The notes under the pieces were generated by a model that saw only the letters and a list, made by a program, of their open reading frames with translations, did not search any database and was not told the origin of the DNA. From UBA12481 sp942493265 (lineage in GTDB: Bacteria; Bacteroidota; Bacteroidia; Bacteroidales; UBA12481), in NCBI GenBank assembly GCA_942493265.1, contig OW818688.1, positions 1,054,001 to 1,118,000 of the forward strand: 64,000 nt of DNA, read 5' to 3'. The translations under genes and the position numbers were made by a program. Below are positions 9,349 through 17,650 of the stretch, piece by piece. The stretch's first letter is position 1. Each line of letters opens with the position of its first letter.

Positions 9349-10173
9349 ATGAACAGGCTGAAATTTTCGGCATTTATTCTTATTGGTTTATTATCAGCCA
9401 ATTCCGCATTCTCTCAAAAGACTTCAATTATGCAAAAACGTTATTGCATGGCGCTGGATCTCCGAAATGATCCGGCCCTGATCAGCCAATACAAAAAGGT
9501 GCATACCAAAGAAGGTATCTGGCCTGAGATCCCCCGGGGCATCAAAGAATGTAAGGTTTCCGACATGGAGATCTATCTGTGGGATAACCGCATGTTCATG
9601 ATTCTGGAAGCTCCTTTAAGCTGGGATTACGACACTCAGATGGCTAAAATGGGCACACTGGAAAGGCAGCAGGAATGGGGCACTTACGTGTGGCAATTCC
9701 AGCAGCTCCTTCCCTGGGACAAAAAGGGGGAGAAATGGATGCGGATGGAAAATGTGTTTCAGCTGAATCCGTCCGGCATGAAAGAAACGGCGGAATCCGG
9801 ATATACTGAGCCGGTTTATGATCGCCCAACCAAAAGATTTTGCGCCACACTTGACCTCAAGGACGACCCCGGTTTGATCAGTGAATACCGCCGGTACCAT
9901 TCCCCGGCAACCCATTGGCCGGAAATCGCCAAAGGGATCCGGTCAGTCGGAATTCTGGATATGCAGATTTACCTGATCGGAAACAGGATGTTCATGATAG
10001 CGGAAACGCTTCCCGACTTTGACTGGGACAAGCAGATGCAAAAACTGTCGGCCCTGGAAAGGCAGAAGGATTGGGCAACGCTGATGTTGAAATTTCAGCA
10101 GGCACTGCCCGGTACCCGTGAAGTAAATTGGGCGCTCATGGAAAATGTATTCGACCTCGACCGGGATTTTTAA
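9349..10173 (+). CDS. Secreted protein with two L-rhamnose mutarotase-like domains
   Basis: The protein has 274 residues. It starts with a signal peptide (MNRLKFSAFILIGLLSANSA, then FSQ) and holds two copies of the RhaM/DUF718 fold. Copy one (about residues 27-135) has KRYCMALDL, YKKVHTKEGIWPEI and DMEIYLWDNRMFM. Copy two (about 163-272) has KRFCATLDL, YRRYHSPATHWPEI and DMQIYLIGNRMFM. The Tyr and His of the YxxxH...WPE motif correspond to residues that in RhaM catalyse interconversion of rhamnose anomers. RhaM is normally a single-domain cytoplasmic dimer of about 105 residues, so fusion and export are unusual. It begins 6 bp after the giant propeller gene. Its stop overlaps that of the convergent gene. 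Confidence 0.8.
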   Translation: MNRLKFSAFILIGLLSANSAFSQKTSIMQKRYCMALDLRNDPALISQYKKVHTKEGIWPEIPRGIKECKVSDMEIYLWDNRMFMILEAPLSWDYDTQMAKMGTLERQQEWGTYVWQFQQLLPWDKKGEKWMRMENVFQLNPSGMKETAESGYTEPVYDRPTKRFCATLDLKDDPGLISEYRRYHSPATHWPEIAKGIRSVGILDMQIYLIGNRMFMIAETLPDFDWDKQMQKLSALERQKDWATLMLKFQQALPGTREVNWALMENVFDLDRDF

Positions 10174-11435
10174 AATCCCTTCAGCATACCTTTCAAAACA
10201 TTCAGGTTCCCATCTGTTTTTGCCGGCCTGATCTCCAGCAATTTCGCCAGCAACTCGTAAATATTGACATTTTCGAAGGTGGGCTGAACATATCCCTTTT
10301 TAAACGACGGCCCAACGGCATAGAATATGCCGTGCATATCCCGGTTATCCGGATCGTACCCATGTGTTCCCGAAGCAGTGCGCCCCTTATCACTTTTTCC
10401 TTCCGCCTTCTCCCCTCCCTTTTGCCTTATGCCTTCTGCTCTATGCCTTATTTCAAGTCCCCATCCCTTTTCGGCCTCCACAACCAGCTCAGGAATTCGC
10501 TTATGCGTACCGTAATGATAATGGGCAGGCAACTCCGTACGTTTCCATGTTTTCAGGTGAGGGGTTGCTTTTAAACGGCTGTAAACCTCCTCCAGGGCAG
10601 CAGGTTCAGGTTCGAGGTTGATCACCGGATTTCCCCCGTTGATTCTTTTGATCATTTTCAGATCAATTGCATCTTCGAGATAAACAGACTGCCCGTTTGG
10701 GATAGAACCCATTCCGTGATCCGACAGAATTATCAGGTCGATTGCGATATCGTTCTTCTTCGCGATTCTTTTCAATCCGACGGTAAGTTCCCCCACCAGG
10801 CGGTCGAGTTTCCTCACGATTTCTCTCGTTTCGTTACTTTCCGGTCCAAAATCATGGCTTGTTTTGTCCGGCTCATCAAAGTAGAACATAATCAGTTGCG
10901 GTCGTTGTACGGCCGGAAGCGAAAGCCAGCTAAAAACCGTATCGATCTGTTGACGGAAAGGAAAACCATCCTCATAAATTTTTCTGACTCCGGGCCGGTA
11001 GCGTTCATTGCTTTCACTGCCCACCCAAAAGTAGGATGCAGTTTTAACACCCTGCTGTTCAGCAGTTTCCCAGATTGCCTCGCCCTCCCAGAAAATAGAA
11101 TCCTGAACTGCCGTGCGGTCGCCCATCTTGAAAGTACGGTTCAGTTGCGGGTCGTAAAAGCTGTTTTGCACGATGCCGCTGTGATCCGGATAAAGTCCGG
11201 TAGCAATGGCATAATGGTTAGGGAAGGTTTTGGTGGGATATCCCGGTTTCAGGGATTCGGCCTTCCCACCCTTCCTCGCCAGGCGATCGAGGTTCGGGGT
11301 ATGATAAATGAGGGGATAATCCCATCGGAAACCATCCATCGACAGCACTACAACACAATGATGTTTTTCATTAGCCTGCAATAAATGACTGGCCATGAAG
11401 AAGATCAGTATATACAAAGAGAGTTTTCTAAACAT
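10170..11435 (-). CDS. Alkaline-phosphatase-superfamily phosphodiesterase/nucleotide pyrophosphatase
   Basis: The protein has about 421 residues from the ATG at 11435 (MFRKLSLYILIFF, a signal peptide). Starts further upstream would lie in a simple-repeat tract. The core is of the ENPP type: the metal ligand in LSMDGFRWDY, the nucleophile Thr in PTKTFPNHYA, metal ligands in DEPDKTSHDFGP, SDHGMG and GTHGYDP. It should hydrolyse phosphodiester or pyrophosphate bonds in the periplasm; the substrate cannot be told. A basic, Gly/Lys/Glu-rich stretch just before the last His (EIRHRAEGIRQKGG) is encoded by an array of 7-bp repeats and looks like an insertion. No homologous operon partner is adjacent. 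Confidence 0.85.
   Translation of the reverse strand: MFRKLSLYILIFFMASHLLQANEKHHCVVVLSMDGFRWDYPLIYHTPNLDRLARKGGKAESLKPGYPTKTFPNHYAIATGLYPDHSGIVQNSFYDPQLNRTFKMGDRTAVQDSIFWEGEAIWETAEQQGVKTASYFWVGSESNERYRPGVRKIYEDGFPFRQQIDTVFSWLSLPAVQRPQLIMFYFDEPDKTSHDFGPESNETREIVRKLDRLVGELTVGLKRIAKKNDIAIDLIILSDHGMGSIPNGQSVYLEDAIDLKMIKRINGGNPVINLEPEPAALEEVYSRLKATPHLKTWKRTELPAHYHYGTHKRIPELVVEAEKGWGLEIRHRAEGIRQKGGEKAEGKSDKGRTASGTHGYDPDNRDMHGIFYAVGPSFKKGYVQPTFENVNIYELLAKLLEIRPAKTDGNLNVLKGMLKGF
10392..10454. repeat. Degenerate heptanucleotide array inside a coding region
   Basis: Nine consecutive 7-bp units drift around TTMTGCC on the plus strand; the clearest are TTTTGCC, TTATGCC, TTCTGCT and CTATGCC. The total is 63 bp, so the array keeps the reading frame of the phosphodiesterase gene and encodes about 21 basic/Gly-rich residues. 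Confidence 0.65.
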
Positions 11436-11606
11436 CACAAATGACAAAAAACAAATAACAAATAACAAAAGACAAAAGACAAATAAATCACAAAATACAA
11501 ATTCTAAATTTCAAACCTGCCTTGGCGTTGGGCTCGTTTGGGTTTTGATTTTTTGGAGTTTGGAATTTATTTGATTTTTGGATATTGGTTTTTGGGATTT
11601 AGATCT
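11436..11606. repeat. Two opposed degenerate heptanucleotide arrays (large imperfect inverted repeat)
   Basis: From 11436 to 11519 there are twelve 7-bp units around RACAAAW, drifting to AAATNNC. From 11537 to 11606 there are ten units around TTTGGAT or TGGATTT. A 17-bp G/C-richer centre separates them. The left half is A/C-rich and the right half T/G-rich, so the halves mirror each other. The block fills the space between the phosphodiesterase start codon and the terminator of the next gene. Confidence 0.7.
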
Positions 11607-11610
11607 AAGG

Positions 11611-11646
11611 ATTAAAAAAAGAAAGCCCCGCTGAAACAACGGGGCT
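11611..11646 (-). terminator. Rho-independent terminator of the TonB receptor gene
   Basis: Read on the minus strand, AGCCCCG and CGGGGCT form a 7-bp stem around a 9-nt loop, followed by TTTCTTTTTTT. It lies 18 bp after the receptor stop codon. Confidence 0.9.
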
Positions 11647-11664
11647 CCTTTAAAAAACAGAATT

Positions 11665-14600
11665 TTAGAAGGAATAACGAACGCCGATCAAAGCCATCCA
11701 TCTTGCACTTCTTACACCGCTATCATCCGTATTCAGGGTGGTAGTTGGTGTTTTGAAAGAGAAGGTAGGAATGGTCGGTTTTCCGTTAGCATCATTTACA
11801 AATGATTCAAACTTGATCAGCTGGAAAGCGTCATTGGTAACATAGTACCGCTGGCCCCAACTGCTGTTGAGCATATTACCAAGGTTGAAAATGTCGAAAG
11901 TGATCTGCAGTTTCTGGCGGGCACCTAAAGCATTTACAAAGATATCCTGAGCAATTCTCAAATCCAGGATTTTTGCAAATGGTGTCCGTGTTCCATTACG
12001 TTCAGCATATTCGCCACGGTGTGCGTTCAGATACTTGTCCCCTTCAATATAGGCGTTCAGGTCGGTCCACTGCTGTGCTTTAGCTGCATCATCACCTTTG
12101 AAAATGATATCTTCAGCTTTTGCAGGGATGTAGATGAGGTTACCAACGTTTTCTTTTTCACCGTTCAGCAAACCGTTAACATCATTGTAAACATATGAGT
12201 AATGGTAACCCGACTGGCCGTTGAAGTAAAGGCTGATGCTGGTAGCAGCGTGCTTGAGATACTCAACACGGTAGCTGACAAAAGCCATAACGCGTGAACC
12301 CAGGTCGAAATCTGAATTTCCTAAAGTCAGGTGGTTCAATCCGGTGTAGGTTTCCATATACCTCCACTGTGAGGAGTTCTGTGATGAAGTTACATCATTC
12401 AGGGCGAGGGCACGGCCATAGGTATAGGCAACGTTTGCCGTGAATCCGTTATCGAAAGGTTTTTCGAGAGCAACGGTAAGATTGTATCCGTAACCTTTAT
12501 TGGTATTATCAGCCAGGATGATACGGGTATAGGTTTTGTCGATAGCCGCATTGCTGTAATAATTCCTCGTGTCGGGAGTACCGGTAAGAGTGTAGGCTGC
12601 ATCCGGATCTACGTTCAGGTTGTAATAAACAACGTTGTTGATGGTTTTGGTGAAAATACCTTCGAGAGTCAAAACCATGCCCCATGGAAGTTTTTGGTCG
12701 ATACCAAGGTTAGCACGGAAAACCTGTGGGAATTTGAAATCTTTGGTGAAAAGATCAACCTGGCCTGACGGTACAGCGTCGGTTTTTCCAAAGTCGGTAG
12801 CAGTTGGCTGAGTATTCCAGTCCGGATTAAATGTGATACCAGTAGTCTGCCTGGTTCCGCCTACGAGCATACCGCAGTTGGAATAAGCGCCACCTGGCCA
12901 TACCAAAGGTAAACGTGAGGTGAAGATACCAACACCACCGCGAATCTGAGTTTTTTCCTCACCTGAGATATCCCAGTTGAATCCAATTCTTGGCGACCAG
13001 AGGATCTGTGATTTTGGCATTTTGCCTGCACTAACACCGCTCATCATGGTTGAATCCCATCCTGCGGCAACAATTTTCGGCATGGTCAGACTGTCAAAAG
13101 TTGTATTCTGGATCGGTTGGTCCATGAAGATCGGCATATCGCCGCGGATACCGAAGCTCAGTTTGAAATTGTCGCTTACTCGAAATTCATCCTGAACATA
13201 GGCACCAATCTGAGCCATCCTAAAGTTGGCGGCAGCAGCTGAACCGTCACCGGTAATGCTGTCGACGAGTGAATAGCTGCGATCATACTGATAAGGCTTA
13301 TTGGCATAAAAATCAGCTACGCTTTTAAACCGGTATTCACCGTACATCTGACGAACAAAGAGGTTGTACACATCAGCAAATTCATTGCTTGTTCCAATGG
13401 TGATGGTATGTTTTCCTTTGTAAAGGGTAAGGTTATCAGAAATGTTGAAAATCTTCTGTGTCAAAGAGTTCCCTGCAGAGAAAGCTTCTGAACCGAAATA
13501 GATGGTACCGTTGCCATCGTTAATGATTACGGAAGGGAAGTTTTCACCCATCGGGTCACGGTCGTCAGTAACACTGGTATACCCCATTAATAGGCTGTTT
13601 GATAAACTGGCATAGTTCGATTTCAATTCAACAGTGGTAGCATTGGTTGTGCTTGGGAAATAGATACCGCCATTGTAGAAGGAGATCGTACGGTTGCTTG
13701 AACGGCTTGGTCCTATAGATTCGTTGTAGGTATAAGCGTGACGAAGCATCAGTTTATTATGCTCATTGATGTTCCAGTCCAAACGAGCAAGCAGTTTATT
13801 TGAGTTCAGCTCGCGGGTGTTGGCATCGTAAACACCTGTATCGTAGTTATAATTGGTTTTAACAAAATTTGACAGGGAATCCAAACCGTTTGCGCTTGAA
13901 GCGCCACCGTAGGTAGCCACGTCAAAAGGCTGCGGGGTTTGTTCACGCTGGAATTCACCGTTGATAAAGAAGAACAACTTATTCTTGATAATTGGTCCGC
14001 CCAAACGGAAACCGGTTGTCTGAGCTTTATAATTGGCAAGTTTTGTTCTAAGGCTGTCGACAGGCTGAATGCTCGAAGGAGTTTTTCCTGAAAGATCCTG
14101 GTTCCTGAAAAAGGTGTAAACTGATCCGGTGAATTTGTTGGTACCGCGACGGGTTACGGCGTTGATACCTGCACCCGCAAATCCTGAATGGCGCACGTCA
14201 TAAGGAGCCAGGGTTACCTGGAACTGCTCGATTGCGTCCATTGAAATAGGAGTTCCGCCGGTTTGACCGCCGTTTACACCGGAAGCCGCCAGACCGAACA
14301 CATCGTTCTGAGCTGCACCGTCGATCATCAGGGAATTGTACCTGTTATTAACACCGGCAATTGTTATAGCGCCGTTATCATCAACAGAAGCCTGAGGGGT
14401 AAGACGGGTGAAGTCGGAAAGGTCACGGCCGATAGTTGGCATAACCTCTAGTTTTTCCAAGGGCACAACCGTTTGAGCTCCAGTCCTGTTACCGTCAAAG
14501 ATATTGACATTGCTCTTTTTTCCGATAACAGCAACTTCGCCAAGGCGTACCTCAGTGGTTTTCAAACTGGCGTCCACTTTTGCGGTCTGTCCCAGTGAGA

Positions 14601-14898
14601 GGTAAAGATTTTCCTTCGTCCAGGGTTCAAAACCAACGAAAGATACTTTCACCGAGTAAGGTCCGCCAACGTCCATGTTCGGCAAACGGAAGAAACCACC
14701 GATATCTGTGGTGGCACCAAACAGCGAGCCGGTAGGTACGTGCGTCGCAATCACCGTTGCCCCTGGCAGCGGTGTTCCATCCGGGTTCGTAACTTTTCCG
14801 TTCATACCGGATGTTGTGATCTGGGAATAGCCGCTGACACTAACGAAAACGCCCAAAACAATTAACAATAAAAACCTGGTCAAATTTCTCATATACAA
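11665..14898 (-). CDS. Oar-like TonB-dependent outer-membrane receptor
   Basis: The protein has 1077 residues, or 1075 if the second ATG at 14892 is used. After the signal peptide (LLLIVLGVFVSVSGYSQ) comes a carboxypeptidase-regulatory-like domain at about 28-110 (GKVTNPDGTPLPGATV, DIGGFFRLPNM). A plug domain follows (IGRDLSDFTRLTPQ, NSLMIDGAAQNDVFG, INAVTRRGTNKFTGS). The remainder is a long beta-barrel ending in aromatic Phe (ALIGVRYSF). This resembles the Oar family rather than SusC: the SusC signature is absent and no SusD follows. It imports an unknown ligand with TonB energy. It stands alone, with its own terminator. Confidence 0.9.
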   Translation of the reverse strand: MYMRNLTRFLLLIVLGVFVSVSGYSQITTSGMNGKVTNPDGTPLPGATVIATHVPTGSLFGATTDIGGFFRLPNMDVGGPYSVKVSFVGFEPWTKENLYLSLGQTAKVDASLKTTEVRLGEVAVIGKKSNVNIFDGNRTGAQTVVPLEKLEVMPTIGRDLSDFTRLTPQASVDDNGAITIAGVNNRYNSLMIDGAAQNDVFGLAASGVNGGQTGGTPISMDAIEQFQVTLAPYDVRHSGFAGAGINAVTRRGTNKFTGSVYTFFRNQDLSGKTPSSIQPVDSLRTKLANYKAQTTGFRLGGPIIKNKLFFFINGEFQREQTPQPFDVATYGGASSANGLDSLSNFVKTNYNYDTGVYDANTRELNSNKLLARLDWNINEHNKLMLRHAYTYNESIGPSRSSNRTISFYNGGIYFPSTTNATTVELKSNYASLSNSLLMGYTSVTDDRDPMGENFPSVIINDGNGTIYFGSEAFSAGNSLTQKIFNISDNLTLYKGKHTITIGTSNEFADVYNLFVRQMYGEYRFKSVADFYANKPYQYDRSYSLVDSITGDGSAAAANFRMAQIGAYVQDEFRVSDNFKLSFGIRGDMPIFMDQPIQNTTFDSLTMPKIVAAGWDSTMMSGVSAGKMPKSQILWSPRIGFNWDISGEEKTQIRGGVGIFTSRLPLVWPGGAYSNCGMLVGGTRQTTGITFNPDWNTQPTATDFGKTDAVPSGQVDLFTKDFKFPQVFRANLGIDQKLPWGMVLTLEGIFTKTINNVVYYNLNVDPDAAYTLTGTPDTRNYYSNAAIDKTYTRIILADNTNKGYGYNLTVALEKPFDNGFTANVAYTYGRALALNDVTSSQNSSQWRYMETYTGLNHLTLGNSDFDLGSRVMAFVSYRVEYLKHAATSISLYFNGQSGYHYSYVYNDVNGLLNGEKENVGNLIYIPAKAEDIIFKGDDAAKAQQWTDLNAYIEGDKYLNAHRGEYAERNGTRTPFAKILDLRIAQDIFVNALGARQKLQITFDIFNLGNMLNSSWGQRYYVTNDAFQLIKFESFVNDANGKPTIPTFSFKTPTTTLNTDDSGVRSARWMALIGVRYSF

Positions 14899-15106
14899 AG
14901 AGTTTAGGTTATAATAAATTGATTGACTTTATATTACTAATAATTAATTACTCGATCGGCAAAGTAAACGATTTCCTCCTATTCCGGTCTAAAATAATTA
15001 TTAAGTTTGAACCTGTTGCATGTTAATTCATCCGGTTATCAACATTGTTAACAATTGATTGACTGCACAAATCCATGAGAAGATTTAAAGCATCAATTTT
15101 CACAAA

Positions 15107-15502
15107 ATGAAGAACTTATACATTGGCACTTTAGCCATGCTCCTCCTCTTGTTTACCGGTTGCCTGAAGGAACCCGGTGTGGGTGGAACCTCCTCCATAA
15201 GCGGAAAAATATATGCCTATAATTATGATGCTGAAATGATTAACCTCCGTACGCAGTATTATGCCCCGGATGAGGATGTTTTCATCATCTACGGAAATGA
15301 TTCCATTTTCTCGGATCGTACCAAAACCAGCTTCGATGGTTCCTACCGTTTCAATTACCTGAGGCCGGGCACTTATACCATTTTTGCCTACAGCAAGAAT
15401 ATTGTCACCAAATTACCCCCGGCAATGGCGGTCCGGCAAACAGTCGAAATTCTATCCGGCAATCAGGACCTGATCATCAGTGATATTGAAATAAATAAAT
15501 GA
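15107..15502 (+). CDS. Small lipoprotein with one Ig/prealbumin-like domain
   Basis: The protein has 131 residues. The lipobox LFTGC puts the lipidated Cys at residue 19. The remainder is one beta-sandwich of the carboxypeptidase-regulatory type: SISGKIYAYNYDAE near the start, SFDGSYRFNYLRPGTYTIFAYS in the middle and VEILSGNQDLIISDIEI at the end. It overlaps the following VTC-domain gene by 4 bp, so the two are almost certainly one transcript. The domain probably only binds or spaces. I know of no specific function. Confidence 0.8.
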   Translation: MKNLYIGTLAMLLLLFTGCLKEPGVGGTSSISGKIYAYNYDAEMINLRTQYYAPDEDVFIIYGNDSIFSDRTKTSFDGSYRFNYLRPGTYTIFAYSKNIVTKLPPAMAVRQTVEILSGNQDLIISDIEINK

Positions 15503-16290
15503 TAAAGGATCCCGTCGTTGAAATAATCAATGGTTTCAGATCCCTTTCGTTGAATGAAATGAAAGGTGTGAAGCTGATGACGCGTACCGATGCCAAATAT
15601 CTCTGCACCCTGAATCAGCTTCCGGTCCTGCTCGAAAAAGCTCAGGCGGAATTCCGCGTCCTTGAAAATCTGGGCACCCGGATTCTAGGCTATGAAACCT
15701 TGTACCTCGATACCCCCCGGCATGACATGTACCTTGATCATCATAACGGAAAACTGAACCGGTATAAAATCCGGATCAGGGAATACCAGGCCTCTGAAGA
15801 ATTCTTTCTGGAGATCAAAAAAAAAGACAGCCATCTGAATACCGAAAAAAAACGTATGCCGATCGGTGCCGACCGAAATTTCCTGAGGCCTGAATGTAAA
15901 GGCTTTATCACAGCCAACACCCCGTATGATCCGGAATCGCTGAAACCGGTACTTCTGTCGGAATTCCGGCGGATCACCCTGGTAAACGATGAACTATTTG
16001 AACGCATAACCCTGGATATTCATCCGGCATGGAGCAGCGGCAAGCAGAGAACCGAACTGCCCAATGTGGTGATCATTGAGGTAAAATCCGCCAAAGCAAC
16101 CGGATCTGCAGGATTTGGATACCTTCTCAGGGAAGAGCGGATCATTCCAAAAAGGCTGAGCAAATACTGTGTGGGTACAGCCCTCCTATTTCCGGAGATC
16201 AAACATAACCGGTTCAAAGCAAAATTGTTACATTTGAGAAAACTGAATAATAATCTCATCCATAATGAATCATTTCATTCAATTTTTTAA
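15499..16290 (+). CDS. VTC-domain protein, probable polyphosphate polymerase
   Basis: The protein has 263 residues. The VTC/triphosphate-tunnel fold is shown by LMTRTDAKYLC, YLDTPRHDMYLDHHNGKL, RYKIRIREY, FFLEIKKK, FERITLDIH, VIIEVKSAK and LSKYCVG. These supply the basic and acidic tunnel residues (the Arg/Lys and Glu pairs). In yeast, Vtc4 makes polyphosphate from ATP with such a domain. Bacterial copies next to DUF4956 are annotated the same way, but proof is scarce. No transmembrane segment is visible, so the neighbouring DUF4956 protein may supply the membrane part. The 3' end overlaps that gene by 26 bp. Confidence 0.82.
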   Translation: MIKDPVVEIINGFRSLSLNEMKGVKLMTRTDAKYLCTLNQLPVLLEKAQAEFRVLENLGTRILGYETLYLDTPRHDMYLDHHNGKLNRYKIRIREYQASEEFFLEIKKKDSHLNTEKKRMPIGADRNFLRPECKGFITANTPYDPESLKPVLLSEFRRITLVNDELFERITLDIHPAWSSGKQRTELPNVVIIEVKSAKATGSAGFGYLLREERIIPKRLSKYCVGTALLFPEIKHNRFKAKLLHLRKLNNNLIHNESFHSIF

Positions 16291-16957
16291 TCCTGATCAG
16301 CTATCCGGATTTATCGCCGTGGTTGATGAAGGGGTGGAAGCGATCAGGTTTCTCGGACTGAAACTGATTAATCCCACAGATTTTGTTCAGCTGGTTACCC
16401 GGTTTGTTTTCAATTTTCTGATCACGATTATTCTGATCCGGTTTTTATACTATCCACATGCAAAAAGGAAAGATTACTTTTTTATTTTTCTGATATTCAG
16501 CACAATAGTATTCCTTTTATGCTTTATGCTCGGAAAGGTGTCCGTACAGCTGGGATTTGCCCTGGGGTTGTTCGCCATATTCGGAATTTTACGGTACCGG
16601 ACCGATACCATTCCGATCAAGGAAATGACCTATCTGTTTCTGATGGTGGGCATTGCGGTGGTGAATTCCTTGTCCGACAAAACGGTCAGCTGGTCGGAGC
16701 TGGTTTTTGCCAATATGGCTATTGTACTGATTACCTGGTATCTTGAAAGAATCTGGATGCAAAAAAAGGAAGGGTTCATGGACATCCGGTATGAGAAGAT
16801 CGAGTTGATCCAGCCTGCCAGGCATGCAGAATTGCTCGACGACCTGAAGAAAAGGACCGGATTGAATGTGTACCGGTTCAGCATCGATCGCATAAATTTC
16901 ATGAGGGACACCGCCAGGATCAGGATTTTTTACCACGATGAAAAACCGGCTTCCTGA
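16265..16957 (+). CDS. DUF4956 membrane protein
   Basis: The protein has 230 residues. About five hydrophobic segments (roughly residues 38-58, 70-88, 92-110, 118-137 and 143-160) are followed by a soluble C-terminal part of about 65 residues. The conserved block GLFAIFGILRYRTDTIPIKEMTYLF is typical of DUF4956. The family recurs beside VTC-domain polymerases, so a shared membrane complex for making or moving polyphosphate is likely but inferred. The start codon lies inside the 3' end of the VTC gene. Confidence 0.82.
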   Translation: MNHFIQFFNPDQLSGFIAVVDEGVEAIRFLGLKLINPTDFVQLVTRFVFNFLITIILIRFLYYPHAKRKDYFFIFLIFSTIVFLLCFMLGKVSVQLGFALGLFAIFGILRYRTDTIPIKEMTYLFLMVGIAVVNSLSDKTVSWSELVFANMAIVLITWYLERIWMQKKEGFMDIRYEKIELIQPARHAELLDDLKKRTGLNVYRFSIDRINFMRDTARIRIFYHDEKPAS

Positions 16958-16966
16958 CCTGTGCCT

Positions 16967-17647
16967 ATGAGATTATTAAAAATAGCGGGGCTGATCATTC
17001 TCCTGGCGGTCACAGGTCCGGCTGCATCCGGTCAGGAACAGGATGCACGCTGGTGGACCAGTCTCTCGGTTCGTTATGATGTGAACAAAAAATGGCGGAT
17101 TACCCTCGAGGAGGAGGCCAGGATTTTTGAGAATATCAGCCGGCTCGATAAGCTGAACAGTGAGCTGACCGTTGATTATAAAATCAACAAAATCCTTGAG
17201 TGCGGGATTCTTTACCGGCTTATCAACAGCCCGGACCGAATTGGAAATCTGGATTTCAACCATCGTTTTTCCTTATTTTTAGGAGTGGAAAAAAAGTGGG
17301 CAGGATTCACCTGGTCGGGAAAGGCAGCCTTTCAAAAAACTTATCCCCGGATGCACCGGACAGAGGATTGGTCCCTCTCGAAGGATTACATAAGGGTGAA
17401 AGCCGAGGTTTCACGGGAACTGAAAAAAGGGAAGACTGAACCGTACACCAACCTTGAATTCTGGTACCGGACAACAGCCGGTGGGCAATCATTTACTGAT
17501 CAATACCGCTTCACGCTGGGCATTAAACAGAAACTGAATAAAAGTCACAGATTGGATTTTTTCTACAAAATTCAGCAGGATTTGCAGGTAAAGAATCCCC
17601 TCACCGCGCATATTTTCGGGATTGGCTATCGGTATATAATCAATTAA
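16967..17647 (+). CDS. DUF2490 outer-membrane protein
   Basis: The protein has 226 residues from the ATG at 16967; a GTG two codons earlier is the alternative. The signal peptide (LLKIAGLIILLAVTGPAASG) is followed by alternating beta strands with WWTSLSVRYDVNKKWRITLE, ILYRLINSPDRI, LEFWYRTTAGGQ and the end FGIGYRYIIN. This is the DUF2490 pattern, a small outer-membrane barrel. It closes the lipoprotein, VTC and DUF4956 cassette, with 9 bp to the previous gene. It would give that cassette an outer-membrane member. Its stop is 3 bp from that of the convergent U32 gene. Confidence 0.8.
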   Translation: MRLLKIAGLIILLAVTGPAASGQEQDARWWTSLSVRYDVNKKWRITLEEEARIFENISRLDKLNSELTVDYKINKILECGILYRLINSPDRIGNLDFNHRFSLFLGVEKKWAGFTWSGKAAFQKTYPRMHRTEDWSLSKDYIRVKAEVSRELKKGKTEPYTNLEFWYRTTAGGQSFTDQYRFTLGIKQKLNKSHRLDFFYKIQQDLQVKNPLTAHIFGIGYRYIIN

Positions 17648-17650
17648 ATA

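Noticed and set aside
11665..14898. SusC/SusD polysaccharide-utilisation locus
   Set aside because: The receptor is of the Oar type, has no SusC plug signature, and no SusD-like gene follows.
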